Source: DASQMT01 sp963839615 (GTDB lineage Bacteria; Actinomycetota; Thermoleophilia; Solirubrobacterales; Solirubrobacteraceae). From it: a DNA stretch of 64,000 nt. Below are positions 46,830 through 54,286 of the stretch, one piece after another. Within the stretch, counting starts at the first letter, position 1. Each line of letters starts with the position of its first letter. The notes beneath the pieces were generated by a model that was given only the letters and a program-made list of their open reading frames with translations, ran no database searches and was not told the origin of the DNA. The translations under genes were made by a program, and so were the position numbers. The stretch spans positions 620,001 to 684,000 of the forward strand of contig CAWIVY010000007.1 of NCBI GenBank assembly GCA_963839615.1, written 5' to 3'.

Positions 46830-46836
46830 GTCGTCG

Positions 46837-46841
46837 TCCCT
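46837..46841 (-). promoter_or_regulatory. Ribosome binding site (AGGGA) supporting the TTG start
   Basis: AGGGA lies 7 nt before TTG at 46829-46827. No ATG lies in frame ahead of the hydrophobic signal segment, so this site decides the start of the giant protein. Confidence 0.55.
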
Positions 46842-46908
46842 AACAGCGCCCGGCCGGTTCCGCCTCCCCTTCCTGGGGCTCGCTACCGGGCCACTGCGTC
46901 CGGATCCG

Positions 46909-46938
46909 ACTGTAGTCAGAACCGTGGACGCCGTGGAA
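46909..46938 (-). promoter_or_regulatory. Possible promoter of the giant gene
   Basis: On the minus strand TTCCAC (46938-46933) and TACAGT (46914-46909) are 18 bp apart and lie about 80 nt upstream of the TTG start. They sit in the 278-bp gap 46830-47107, which is visibly more AT-rich than its surroundings. The boxes are weak matches to a sigma-70-type promoter. Confidence 0.25.
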
Positions 46939-47107
46939 GAAATTCTCGGCGCCGTTTCGAGACCCTCCGGAGAGCCTTCGACCGCACTTCATTCCTTAAT
47001 TTGGCCACGTTGCAGCGAAATTGGGCCGCCGCGGACATCGACCTCAAGCACACGTCGAACCATCGAATGTTCTCGCGCGGACCCGAACATTTGTCCAGAC
47101 GGGGGTT

Positions 47108-48130
47108 TCAGAGCCGGTCGCGCCACCTGATCGCGGCCGAGGCGAGCGCGCTCAGCGCCGCGTCGAGCGCAGGCCCGTCGCCGCCGCCGCGGGCACGCGC
47201 AAGCGCCCTCAGGGCAGCGGCCAAGACCGCCGGGCCCGATGGGCCGCCGGCGCGCAGCTCGTGCAGCTCGGCCGGCGTGAGCCGCCGCGCCTCGCCGCAC
47301 AGCAGGGTGGCGAGCTCGCACGCCCGCCGCTCGGCGGCAGCCGCCCGCTCGTGCGCCACCCGCACGGCCCTCCAGGCCGACCCGTCCCCGTTGCCCGCGA
47401 CCTGTGCGCGCGCTGCCTCGGCGCGCCACTCGGCGGCCTCCGCGCGCACCTCCGCATCCGCCGCCCGCGCCTCTGCCAGCTGCTGTGCCCGCCGCGCCTC
47501 GGTGACCTCGCGCGCGGCCGCCTCGGACTGGTCGGCCGCCGCGCGCACGCGCGCCTCGGCGTCGGCCGCGAGCTCTTCGACCCGCTCGGCGACCAGCTCG
47601 CGCACCCGGCGTCCGGCGACCTGCACGCGATCACCTGCGCGGCGCGCGCGCCGGCGGGCGTCGCGCGCCGCCCGCTCGGCGCGCTCGGCGCGGCGCTCGG
47701 ACACGTGCAGCCGCCGCTCGAGCGCGGCCGCGCGGGCTTCCGCCTCGCGCACGCGCGCGCTCGCGTCAGCCAGCTTCTCGTCGACGCCGCGCGGCCCCTG
47801 CGGCTCGCGCTGCGGCAGGTCGGGACGCGCCGCGCGTGCGGCCCGCCGGCGCGGCCCGGGACGGTGCGGCTCGAAGCCCGCCGCCGAGATCGCGGCGACG
47901 AAGCTGCCGCCGAATGGGCGCTTCGCGGCGTTGGTCGAGGGCCAGGAGCCGTCGCGGTAGCGCTCGACGCGCCACTCCTGCGCGCGCCAGCGTGCGAGCG
48001 ACGGGTTCCAGTCGGCCGAGCACGGCGGCTCGCCGTAGCGGTCGTTCCACTCGCGGATCTTCTCGATGATGGTCTCGCGGGACCAGCGCCGTACCTGGCG
48101 CCCGCCCGCGATCTGCGCGGACGGGGTCAT
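47108..48130 (-). CDS. HNH_repeat-like N-terminal domain plus long coiled coil, putative DNA-binding protein
   Basis: This 340-residue protein starts with a segment (about 14-89) resembling the homing-endonuclease-associated repeat (HNH_repeat, PF18780): RRWSRETIIEKIREWNDRYGEPPCSADWNPSLAR, then SWPSTNAAKRPFGGSFVAAISAAGFEPH. The W-S-x-E-x-I-I start, G-x-P-x-x-x-D-W-N-P and F-G-x-x-x-A-x-x-A-A-G-F are the conserved points; such domains are thought to bind DNA. From about 115 to 270 the chain is an Ala/Arg/Glu coiled coil, followed by a helical tail. There is no nuclease motif. The gene lies 278 bp upstream of the giant gene on the same strand and could regulate or simply neighbour it. Confidence 0.7.
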   Translation of the reverse strand: MTPSAQIAGGRQVRRWSRETIIEKIREWNDRYGEPPCSADWNPSLARWRAQEWRVERYRDGSWPSTNAAKRPFGGSFVAAISAAGFEPHRPGPRRRAARAARPDLPQREPQGPRGVDEKLADASARVREAEARAAALERRLHVSERRAERAERAARDARRRARRAGDRVQVAGRRVRELVAERVEELAADAEARVRAAADQSEAAAREVTEARRAQQLAEARAADAEVRAEAAEWRAEAARAQVAGNGDGSAWRAVRVAHERAAAAERRACELATLLCGEARRLTPAELHELRAGGPSGPAVLAAALRALARARGGGDGPALDAALSALASAAIRWRDRL

Positions 48131-48145
48131 GGATGACTCCGGCCG

Positions 48146-48256
48146 CTAGCTGCGCGGGTTCGTCGTGGGCGCGAGCATGCGCTCGACGGCGCCGAACGAC
48201 CTGCGACCCGCGGCTGCGGGCAGGGACTTCGGCCGGAGGTCGAGGCGGACGCTCAT
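48146..48256 (-). CDS. Possible 36-residue peptide gene
   Basis: An ATG at 48256 opens a 36-codon frame, MSVRLDLRPKSLPAAAGRRS to ...TTNPRS, ending at TAG 48148-48146, 15 bp before the coiled-coil protein's start. It is basic, with no membrane segment and no clear ribosome binding site. It could be a leader peptide or chance; I recognise nothing in it. Confidence 0.25.
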   Translation of the reverse strand: MSVRLDLRPKSLPAAAGRRSFGAVERMLAPTTNPRS

Positions 48257-48329
48257 CGTTCGATCGAGGCTACCCGAGGTCCCGCGCCCTGTCGAGGCGC
48301 CGCGCGTGCTGCGGGCAGGGTTCGAATCC

Positions 48330-48917
48330 TCAGCGCGGGGTGATCAGGGCCAGCTCCAGCGCAAGCCCGGCCTCGCGCTTCACCGTCGCGATCCGCCGGC
48401 CCGGCTGGACCGCCGGCCGCGGAGAGCCGACGAGCGGGCCGGCGAGCGCGTCGGGGTCGGGCACGACGATCGTGATGCCCCAGAAGCGCGCGGGGCCGCC
48501 CGCCTGTGCGACCTCCAGGATCAGCGCGCCGAAGCGCACGAACGCCATCGGCGCGGGCAGCTCCGGCGGCCTGCCGCTCCGGCGCACGTCTCCACCCGCC
48601 GCGGCGAGCGCGCCGGCCGTCCGGTCGCAGTCGTCGGTGAGGACGACGGCGTGGTCGATGGCGGTCGCGCCGTTCGGATGCGGCGCGACCGACCCGCCGC
48701 GGCCGCCCTCGGCCGCGGCGACGACGGGCAGCCCGTCGGGGCGCTCGTCCAGCAGCCCCGCGACGCGCAACTCGACCAGGCCGGTCCCGCCGGCGCGCCC
48801 GGCCAGCCGCACGCTCAGCTCGCCGAGGGCCAGCGTGCCGTGCGCATCCGGCGCGAAGCCGAGCCGCTCCCACGCCGCCGGCTCGTCGGCGATAACGAGC
48901 TCCCGGGCATCGGCCAT
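48330..48917 (-). CDS. VOC-superfamily (glyoxalase-like) protein
   Basis: The 195-residue protein looks like a two-module vicinal oxygen chelate fold. A degenerate first half (ERLGFAPDAHGTLALGELSVRLAG) is followed by a clearer second module starting AIDHAVVLTDDCDRTAGALAAAGGDV and passing through MAFVRFGALILEVAQ to FWGITIVVPD. The His of IDHAVV and the Glu of ILEV are at the usual metal-ligand positions; the first half seems to lack equivalents, so the site may be incomplete. Substrate unknown. It is divergent from the flippase-like gene at 48959 with 41 bp between starts. Confidence 0.75.
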   Translation of the reverse strand: MADARELVIADEPAAWERLGFAPDAHGTLALGELSVRLAGRAGGTGLVELRVAGLLDERPDGLPVVAAAEGGRGGSVAPHPNGATAIDHAVVLTDDCDRTAGALAAAGGDVRRSGRPPELPAPMAFVRFGALILEVAQAGGPARFWGITIVVPDPDALAGPLVGSPRPAVQPGRRIATVKREAGLALELALITPR

Positions 48918-48958
48918 GCGCGGCGCAGTCTGCCACCCTTCCCCACCTCGTGGAGCCG

Positions 48959-49936
48959 ATGACTCCCATCAGCGCCATCGCGCCTCCGGACGACGGGATC
49001 GACGATCGGCGCGGGCTCTCGCGCCTCTCGCTGGTCGGGATCGCGATCTCGGTCCTCGCCGTCGCGGGCGTGGTCTGGTGGGCGCTGCGACAGGAGCCGC
49101 CGAAGTTCCCGGACACCGCCGGCGAGTGGGGCGCGCTCGCGGGCGCGATCGCGCTCTACGCGCTCGCAACGGCGGTGCGCGGCGAGCGCTGGCGCTCGCT
49201 GCTGCGCGCGGAGGGCGCACGGCCGACGCGCGCCGACGCCCACGGCCTGAACATCGTCGGCTACGCCGCGAACAACATCCTGCCCGCGCGCGCGGGCGAC
49301 GCGGTGCGCGTGTTCCTGATGGCCCCGCTCGCGCAGACGTCGAAGAAGGCGGTGCTCGGCACGCTGCTCGCCGAGCGGCTGCTCGACATCGCGGTGATCC
49401 TGACCCTGTTCGTCGTCGTCGGCTACGGGCTGCTCGGCGAGGTCGGCGCCGGTGACGTCGAGTGGGTCGCCCTCGCCACCGCTGCCGTGATCGGCGGCGG
49501 CGTGATCGCCGTCGTGCTCGTGCGCCGCAACGAGCGGCTGCACGCGCTGACCGCGCCGATCCTGTCCTCGACGCTGCAGCTGCGCGGCCGCCACGGCCTG
49601 AGGCTGCTGTGCGCGACGCTGCTCATCTGGGCGCTCGAGGCGGGCGTGTGGATGAGCGTCGGCGCCGCCGCCGGGTTCCGGATGAACCCGATCGAGGGCT
49701 GCTACATCGTCGCACTCGCGAGCGTGTTCGCGCTGATCCCTTCCGGGCCCGGCTATGCGGGCACGCAGGACGCCGCCGCGATCACCGGGATCCTCGCGCT
49801 CGGCGGGACCGACTCGCAGGCGCTCACGTACCTGATCCTCGTGCGCTTCGTGATCGCGGTGCCGATCACCGCCGTGGGCCTCGGGCTGATGATCGCCCGC
49901 TACGGCGGCCTGCGGAGCCTGCGCCCGGGACGATGA
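48959..49936 (+). CDS. Lysylphosphatidylglycerol synthetase TM-region/AglD-like (flippase-like) membrane protein
   Basis: The 325-residue integral membrane protein has about eight hydrophobic segments and the family signature NIVGYAANNILPARAGDAVRVFLM (N-x-x-P-x-R-x-G-[DE]-x-x-R) at about 98-121. Members (UPF0104/DUF2029-like, AglD-related) occur beside polyprenol-dependent glycosylation genes and are thought to help move lipid-linked sugars. I start at ATG 48959 because GTGGAG precedes it at good spacing; an in-frame GTG at 48950 overlaps that site. The stop overlaps the next ATG (ATGA), so translation with the downstream GT-C protein is probably coupled. Confidence 0.8.
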   Translation: MTPISAIAPPDDGIDDRRGLSRLSLVGIAISVLAVAGVVWWALRQEPPKFPDTAGEWGALAGAIALYALATAVRGERWRSLLRAEGARPTRADAHGLNIVGYAANNILPARAGDAVRVFLMAPLAQTSKKAVLGTLLAERLLDIAVILTLFVVVGYGLLGEVGAGDVEWVALATAAVIGGGVIAVVLVRRNERLHALTAPILSSTLQLRGRHGLRLLCATLLIWALEAGVWMSVGAAAGFRMNPIEGCYIVALASVFALIPSGPGYAGTQDAAAITGILALGGTDSQALTYLILVRFVIAVPITAVGLGLMIARYGGLRSLRPGR

Positions 49937-51486
49937 GGCGCCGCGGTCTCGAGCTGCTCGGCTACGCCGTGCTCGTCGCAGCCGCGCTCGCGGTGCGGCT
50001 CATCGGGCTCGACGACCGGCCGTTCCACCACGACGAGAGCCAGGACGCGTACTTCTCCTGGCTCTTCTTCACCGAGGGGCAGTACGAGTACCAGCCGATC
50101 CTGCACGGGCCACTGCGCTTCTACCTCACCTCGGCCGCCTACCTGGTCTTCGGCGACTCGGACTTCACCGCGCGGCTCGCGCCCGCGCTGATGGGCGCGC
50201 TGATGGTGCCCCTCCCCTACCTCCTGCGCGCCCAGATCGGGCGCGTCGCCGCCTTCTGCGCCGCCGTCGCGCTCGCGTTCGGGCCGTCCTACCTGTACTA
50301 CAGCCGCTTCGCGCGCGAGGACATCTACATCGCCTGCATCACGCTGCTGCTGCTCGTCGTCACGTTCCGGATGCTCGAGCGCCCGCGCCGTTATCAGCCG
50401 GCGCTGATCGGCGCGTTGCTGGCGCTCAGCTTCGCGACGAAGGAGTCGACGTTCATCACGGTCTTCGTCGCCGGCACGTTCTTCATCGCCGCGCTGGCGC
50501 TCCAGGTACGCCGCCACGGCTTCCGCGACGCGCCGCTGGTGCGCACCGTCGCGGCGCTCGGATGGGAGGCGTGGGCGTGGGCGCTCGCTTCCTTCGTGCT
50601 CGTCTTCACGGTCCTGTTCACCGTCTTCCTCACGAACCCCGGCGGGCTCTGGGACGGCATCTACGAGGGCCTGAGGTACTGGCTCGCCCAGCACGGTCCC
50701 GGGCGCGGCGAGAAGGAGTGGTACTTCTACATCGTCGTGCTGTTCGCGGAGGAGTGGCCGGCGCTCCTGCTCGGCGCCGTCGGCGTGGTCGCGACCGTCC
50801 GCCGGCCGACGCTCCTGCGCGCGTTCCTGATCTGGGACTTCGTGCTCTCGCTCGCCGTCTACTCGTGGGCCAACGAGCGGTTCTCCTGGCTCGTGCTGCA
50901 TCCGCTGCTGCCGCTGCTCCTGCTGGCCGGCATCGGGGTGCAGGCGATCTGGGACGCGCGCGGGCGCTGGAGCGGCCGGCTGGGCCTCGCCGTCGTGCTC
51001 GCCTGCGCGCTCTTCGTGGGCTACACGTCGTGGTGGGCGAACGTCGAGAACGGCGCCGACCCGCGCGAGTTCCTCGTCGCCACGCAGTCGGCCGAGCAGG
51101 TCAAGGGCGTGCGGGACGAGGTCCTCGCGGTCGCCGCGCGGGCGCAGCGCGACGGGCGCGAGCCGCACATCCTGATCGACTCGGCCCAGGGTGCGACGTT
51201 CCCCTGGGCGTGGTACTTCCGCGACATCGGCGCCGGCTACCTCGACCTCACGGACGCCGAGATCCCCTCCGACGCCGACGTCGTCGTGCTCACCGAGGCC
51301 AACCGCGAGCGGCTGCTCGGCGACCTCGCCGGTTACGACGGCCGCCGCTTCCCGTTCCGCGTCTGGTGGGTGCGCGACTACGGTGCGATGTCGGTGGGCG
51401 GCTGGTGGCGCTGGTTCACGCGGCGCGAGACGTGGAACGAGACCGGCGGGCTGCCGGAGTGGCTCTACGTGCGCCAGGGCGCGTGA
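49933..51486 (+). CDS. GT-C fold glycosyltransferase-like membrane protein, TIGR03663/Agl23 type
   Basis: This 517-residue polytopic protein opens with a transmembrane helix and RLIGLDDRPFHHDESQDAYFSW; the Asp34-Glu35 pair in the first outside loop corresponds to the catalytic acidic motif of GT-C (PMT-like) enzymes. SRFAREDIY at 124-132 is the second conserved loop. About ten further hydrophobic stretches and a soluble C-terminal domain (from about 375) follow. The TIGR03663 family is associated with archaeal-type lipid-linked sugar flipping or transfer and is often found near DUF2298 genes, as here. It overlaps the upstream flippase-like gene by 4 bp. Confidence 0.85.
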   Translation: MRRRGLELLGYAVLVAAALAVRLIGLDDRPFHHDESQDAYFSWLFFTEGQYEYQPILHGPLRFYLTSAAYLVFGDSDFTARLAPALMGALMVPLPYLLRAQIGRVAAFCAAVALAFGPSYLYYSRFAREDIYIACITLLLLVVTFRMLERPRRYQPALIGALLALSFATKESTFITVFVAGTFFIAALALQVRRHGFRDAPLVRTVAALGWEAWAWALASFVLVFTVLFTVFLTNPGGLWDGIYEGLRYWLAQHGPGRGEKEWYFYIVVLFAEEWPALLLGAVGVVATVRRPTLLRAFLIWDFVLSLAVYSWANERFSWLVLHPLLPLLLLAGIGVQAIWDARGRWSGRLGLAVVLACALFVGYTSWWANVENGADPREFLVATQSAEQVKGVRDEVLAVAARAQRDGREPHILIDSAQGATFPWAWYFRDIGAGYLDLTDAEIPSDADVVVLTEANRERLLGDLAGYDGRRFPFRVWWVRDYGAMSVGGWWRWFTRRETWNETGGLPEWLYVRQGA

Positions 51487-52019
51487 ACGTCAACTGCGGC
51501 ATTGAAGGGTGGCCCGGAGCGGAGGCCGCAGAACGTCGAACCGGGCGGAAGCACGCGGCGCTTCCGCGGAAGCGCCACCCGCGCTCCGGCCTTCCTCAAT
51601 GCCGCAGTTGACGTCCGCCACCGACGCTCGCGCGAACGTCGCTCAGTACGCCCTATAGGGGCCACTCCGCGACGTTCGCCGCCCCTGGGGGTTGCCGAAC
51701 GTCCGTGACTACCGGCCATAGCCCCGACTCACGGACGTTCACCAGCCGAGGCGCTTCCGCGGAAGCGCCACCCGCGCTCCCGGCCCGTCCTCAATGCCGC
51801 AGTTGACGTCCGCCACCGACGCTCGCGCGAACGTCGCTCAGTACGCCCTATAGGGGCCACTCACCGACGTTCGCCGCCCCTGGGGATTGCCGAACGTCCG
51901 TGACTACCGGCCATAGCCCCGACTCACGGACGTTCACCAGCCGAGGCGCTTCCGCGGAAGCGCCACCCGCGCTCCGGACCGCCCCCCTCAATGCCAGCAG
52001 GGGACCCGCAGCCCGCCGC
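51487..52019. repeat. Intergenic tandem repeats (about 194 bp) packed with inverted repeats
   Basis: This 533-bp gap between convergent genes has no coding sign. Its main unit is present in two full copies (51558-51750 and 51751-51945; 193 and 195 bp) and one partial copy (from 51946). Each unit starts with the perfect 18-bp palindrome gcgcttccgcggaagcgc, then tcaatgccgcagttgacgt, an inverted repeat built on gcgaacgtcg/cgacgttcgc around ccctataggg, and a 12-bp stem gaacgtccgtga / tcacggacgttc with a 20-nt loop (51697-51740 and 51892-51935). The left edge (51487-51505) is the exact reverse complement of 51596-51614. It could act as a bidirectional terminator, a REP-like element or a non-autonomous mobile element. 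Confidence 0.85.
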
Positions 52020-54239
52020 CTACCCCCGCAACCGCCACACGCTCGTGCCGTCCCGCGAGTACACCCGCTGCCCCAGCCGGTCCCACTTCGCGACGCCGGC
52101 GTCGCCGTACTCCGTCAGCTCGAGCGGCCCGACGACCACGTAGCGGACCCGGTAGCGGCGCAGCAGCTCGGCGACCGCGGCCGTCGTCGGCGACTCGTAG
52201 ATGCTCGCGACGTCGGCCTTGCGCGTGCCGGCGTCGTGGCCCCACTGCAGCTCGTGCCCGGGCCAGCCGAGCACGGTCGGCAACCCGGTGAAGGTCGAGA
52301 TGCGCGCGTGGCCGAACGCGGAGTAGTCGTCGCCGACGGACTCGAGCACGACCTCCCCCGCCGCCGCCTCGTCGTTGAGCCAGTCGATCGCGCCGACGTC
52401 GCCGGGCGCGCGGTCGCGCAGCCAGCCGAGGCCGTCGAGCGTCGGCGCGTGGGTGAACGCGTCCTTGCGCGCGTACGTGCCCGCGAGCGGGTAGACGAAC
52501 GACGCGGCGACGAGCAGGAGCGCGAGCGGCCCGAGCGTCCAGCGCAGGCTGCGCCGGACTAGCCATTCGCGCCGCCACGCCAGCGCGCCGATCCCGGCGA
52601 GCCCGAGCAGCAGCCAGGCCTGGTAGCCGAGCTTGAAGACGGTGTTCATGCGGTAGAGCGGGCCGTTGTCGAACTCGTCGCGGACGTAGAGCAGCTCGGG
52701 GCCGAGCAGGCAGGCGACGCCGCCGGCGACGAGCAGCCAGACCAGCCGGGCGGCCGGTTCGACGCGCGCGGAGAACAGCGCGCCGAGCGCGATCAGCAGC
52801 GCCACCGCGAGCAGCGCCACGTGCGCGTACTCGAGCGCTGCGAGCAGCGAGCCGCCGAATACCGCCGCGACCGCGATCCAGACGGCATTGCGACCCGGGC
52901 GCCTGGTCTCGATCAGCCGCCCGGCGTACGCCCACGCGACGAGCGCGGCGAGCGCGCCGAACAGCAGCAGCTCATCGCGCAGCCAGCCGGCGAAGCCCCG
53001 CCCCTCCTGCACCACCCCGATCCCGCGCGCGGACGGATCGAAGGTGAGGTGGAACGGCAGCACGAGCAGCGCGCTCCCCGCCAGGACGAGCAGCAGCCAG
53101 CGCACCGCGGCGGGGCGCGAGGGCTCGCTGCGCGGGTCGCGTAACCAGACGAGGACGGCGAGCGCGAGCAGGCCGGCCATGACGGGATACGACCACGAGT
53201 TGACCGCGTAGAGGAACCCGACCGCGAGCGCGGCCGCCCCGCCCTCGAGCAGCGCGCGCCCGCGCGGCGCCAGCCGCGGCCCGGCGAGCACGACCTGGAG
53301 GGCGAACGCGAGCGCGAGCAGCGTGAACGGCAGCGCGAGCACGTGCGCGTGGAGGTCGCCGAGCAGGAAAGAGAACCACGGGAACTCGTTGATCGTGTGG
53401 TCGATCACGCGCGAGGCGGCGAACCAGTCGTACTCGCGCAGCGGCCCGCCGTCGGCGATCAGCAGCCGCGCGCCCTCGAGGTTGCCGGCGACGAGCACGA
53501 TGCCGACCGCGGCGAGACCGGCCCGGATCGCGCCGCGCGGGCCGCGCGCCGCCCCCCAGAGCGTCCCTCCGATCGTGAACATCGCCGCGGCGGTCAGCGC
53601 GAACAGCGCGGCCACGGCGAGGTTGTAGCCCTGGTCCGGCGCGACCGCGGTGAGCTTCACCAGCACCGCCATCGCCAGCTGGCCGAGGTAGTAGTAGTTG
53701 ACGTCCGCGCCCGCCAGCCACGGGTCCTGGGGCGGGAACGTCTCGGCGCGGTTGGCGGCGTTGAGCAGCGCCATGTCCATCGGCTTCTCGGTGTTCCAGA
53801 CGTCCGGCGAGTAGGCCACGAGCAGCGCCATCGCGACGAACGCGACGAGGAAGACGGCCTCCGCACCCCAGAACAGCCGCCGCCGCAGCGGGTCGGGCGC
53901 CGTCTCCACGCGCGCGGCGAGCCGGCGCCAGCGCCGGCGCGCGAGCCATCCGCGCGGCTCGCCGCGCGCGACCGCGCGGCGTCCCTCCCAGCCGCGCACC
54001 CAGGCGAGCAGCCCGAGCGCGCAGACGAACGCGATCCAGAGCGCCGCGCTCGCGCTGCCGTACGGGATCAGCGTCGACGAGCCGCCGAGCCAGATCAGCC
54101 AGGTGGCGAGCAGCAGCCCGAGCACCTTGCCGAACCCGAGTCCCGCGCCGGGCATGCGCGCGAGCAGCACCCCGGCGAGCGGCGCCGCGCCGAGGCCGAT
54201 CAGCTCGATGAGCGCCCAGAAGCGCAGCGCCTCGGTCAC
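52020..54239 (-). CDS. DUF2298 (Chlor_Arch_YYY/TIGR03662) multi-pass membrane protein
   Basis: The 739-residue protein has more than a dozen hydrophobic helices. The family signature is at about 148-187: WNTEKPMDMALLNAANR then FPPQDPWLAGADVNYYYLGQL, with the invariant-looking EKPMD and NYYYLG. The C-terminal soluble part (about 590-739) contains DWLNDEAAAGEVVLESVGDDYSAFGHARIST and VLGWPGHELQWG, also typical. The fold is thought to be GT-C-like and the family co-occurs with TIGR03663, encoded on the opposite strand nearby. The function is probably lipid-linked sugar chemistry, unproven. Start ATG 54239; the divergent neighbour begins 47 bp away. Confidence 0.88.
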   Translation of the reverse strand: MTEALRFWALIELIGLGAAPLAGVLLARMPGAGLGFGKVLGLLLATWLIWLGGSSTLIPYGSASAALWIAFVCALGLLAWVRGWEGRRAVARGEPRGWLARRRWRRLAARVETAPDPLRRRLFWGAEAVFLVAFVAMALLVAYSPDVWNTEKPMDMALLNAANRAETFPPQDPWLAGADVNYYYLGQLAMAVLVKLTAVAPDQGYNLAVAALFALTAAAMFTIGGTLWGAARGPRGAIRAGLAAVGIVLVAGNLEGARLLIADGGPLREYDWFAASRVIDHTINEFPWFSFLLGDLHAHVLALPFTLLALAFALQVVLAGPRLAPRGRALLEGGAAALAVGFLYAVNSWSYPVMAGLLALAVLVWLRDPRSEPSRPAAVRWLLLVLAGSALLVLPFHLTFDPSARGIGVVQEGRGFAGWLRDELLLFGALAALVAWAYAGRLIETRRPGRNAVWIAVAAVFGGSLLAALEYAHVALLAVALLIALGALFSARVEPAARLVWLLVAGGVACLLGPELLYVRDEFDNGPLYRMNTVFKLGYQAWLLLGLAGIGALAWRREWLVRRSLRWTLGPLALLLVAASFVYPLAGTYARKDAFTHAPTLDGLGWLRDRAPGDVGAIDWLNDEAAAGEVVLESVGDDYSAFGHARISTFTGLPTVLGWPGHELQWGHDAGTRKADVASIYESPTTAAVAELLRRYRVRYVVVGPLELTEYGDAGVAKWDRLGQRVYSRDGTSVWRLRG

Positions 54240-54286
54240 GGCCTCACATCTTGGCTGGTGGGCGGGACGGTACTGTCCGCGACCCT

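Noticed and set aside
46830..47107. Cyclic-di-GMP riboswitch in the giant gene leader
   Set aside because: A stretch reading ggtagcgagccc on the minus strand looked suggestive, but the conserved core and paired elements are absent.
48295..48340. tRNA-like T-arm (gggttcgaatcctc)
   Set aside because: Only the loop matches. The 5-bp stem has mismatches and I see no acceptor, D or anticodon arm at the right distance; it overlaps the end of the VOC gene.
48253..49594. Minus-strand frames opposite the flippase-like gene
   Set aside because: They lack recognisable domains and lie opposite a well-supported membrane protein.
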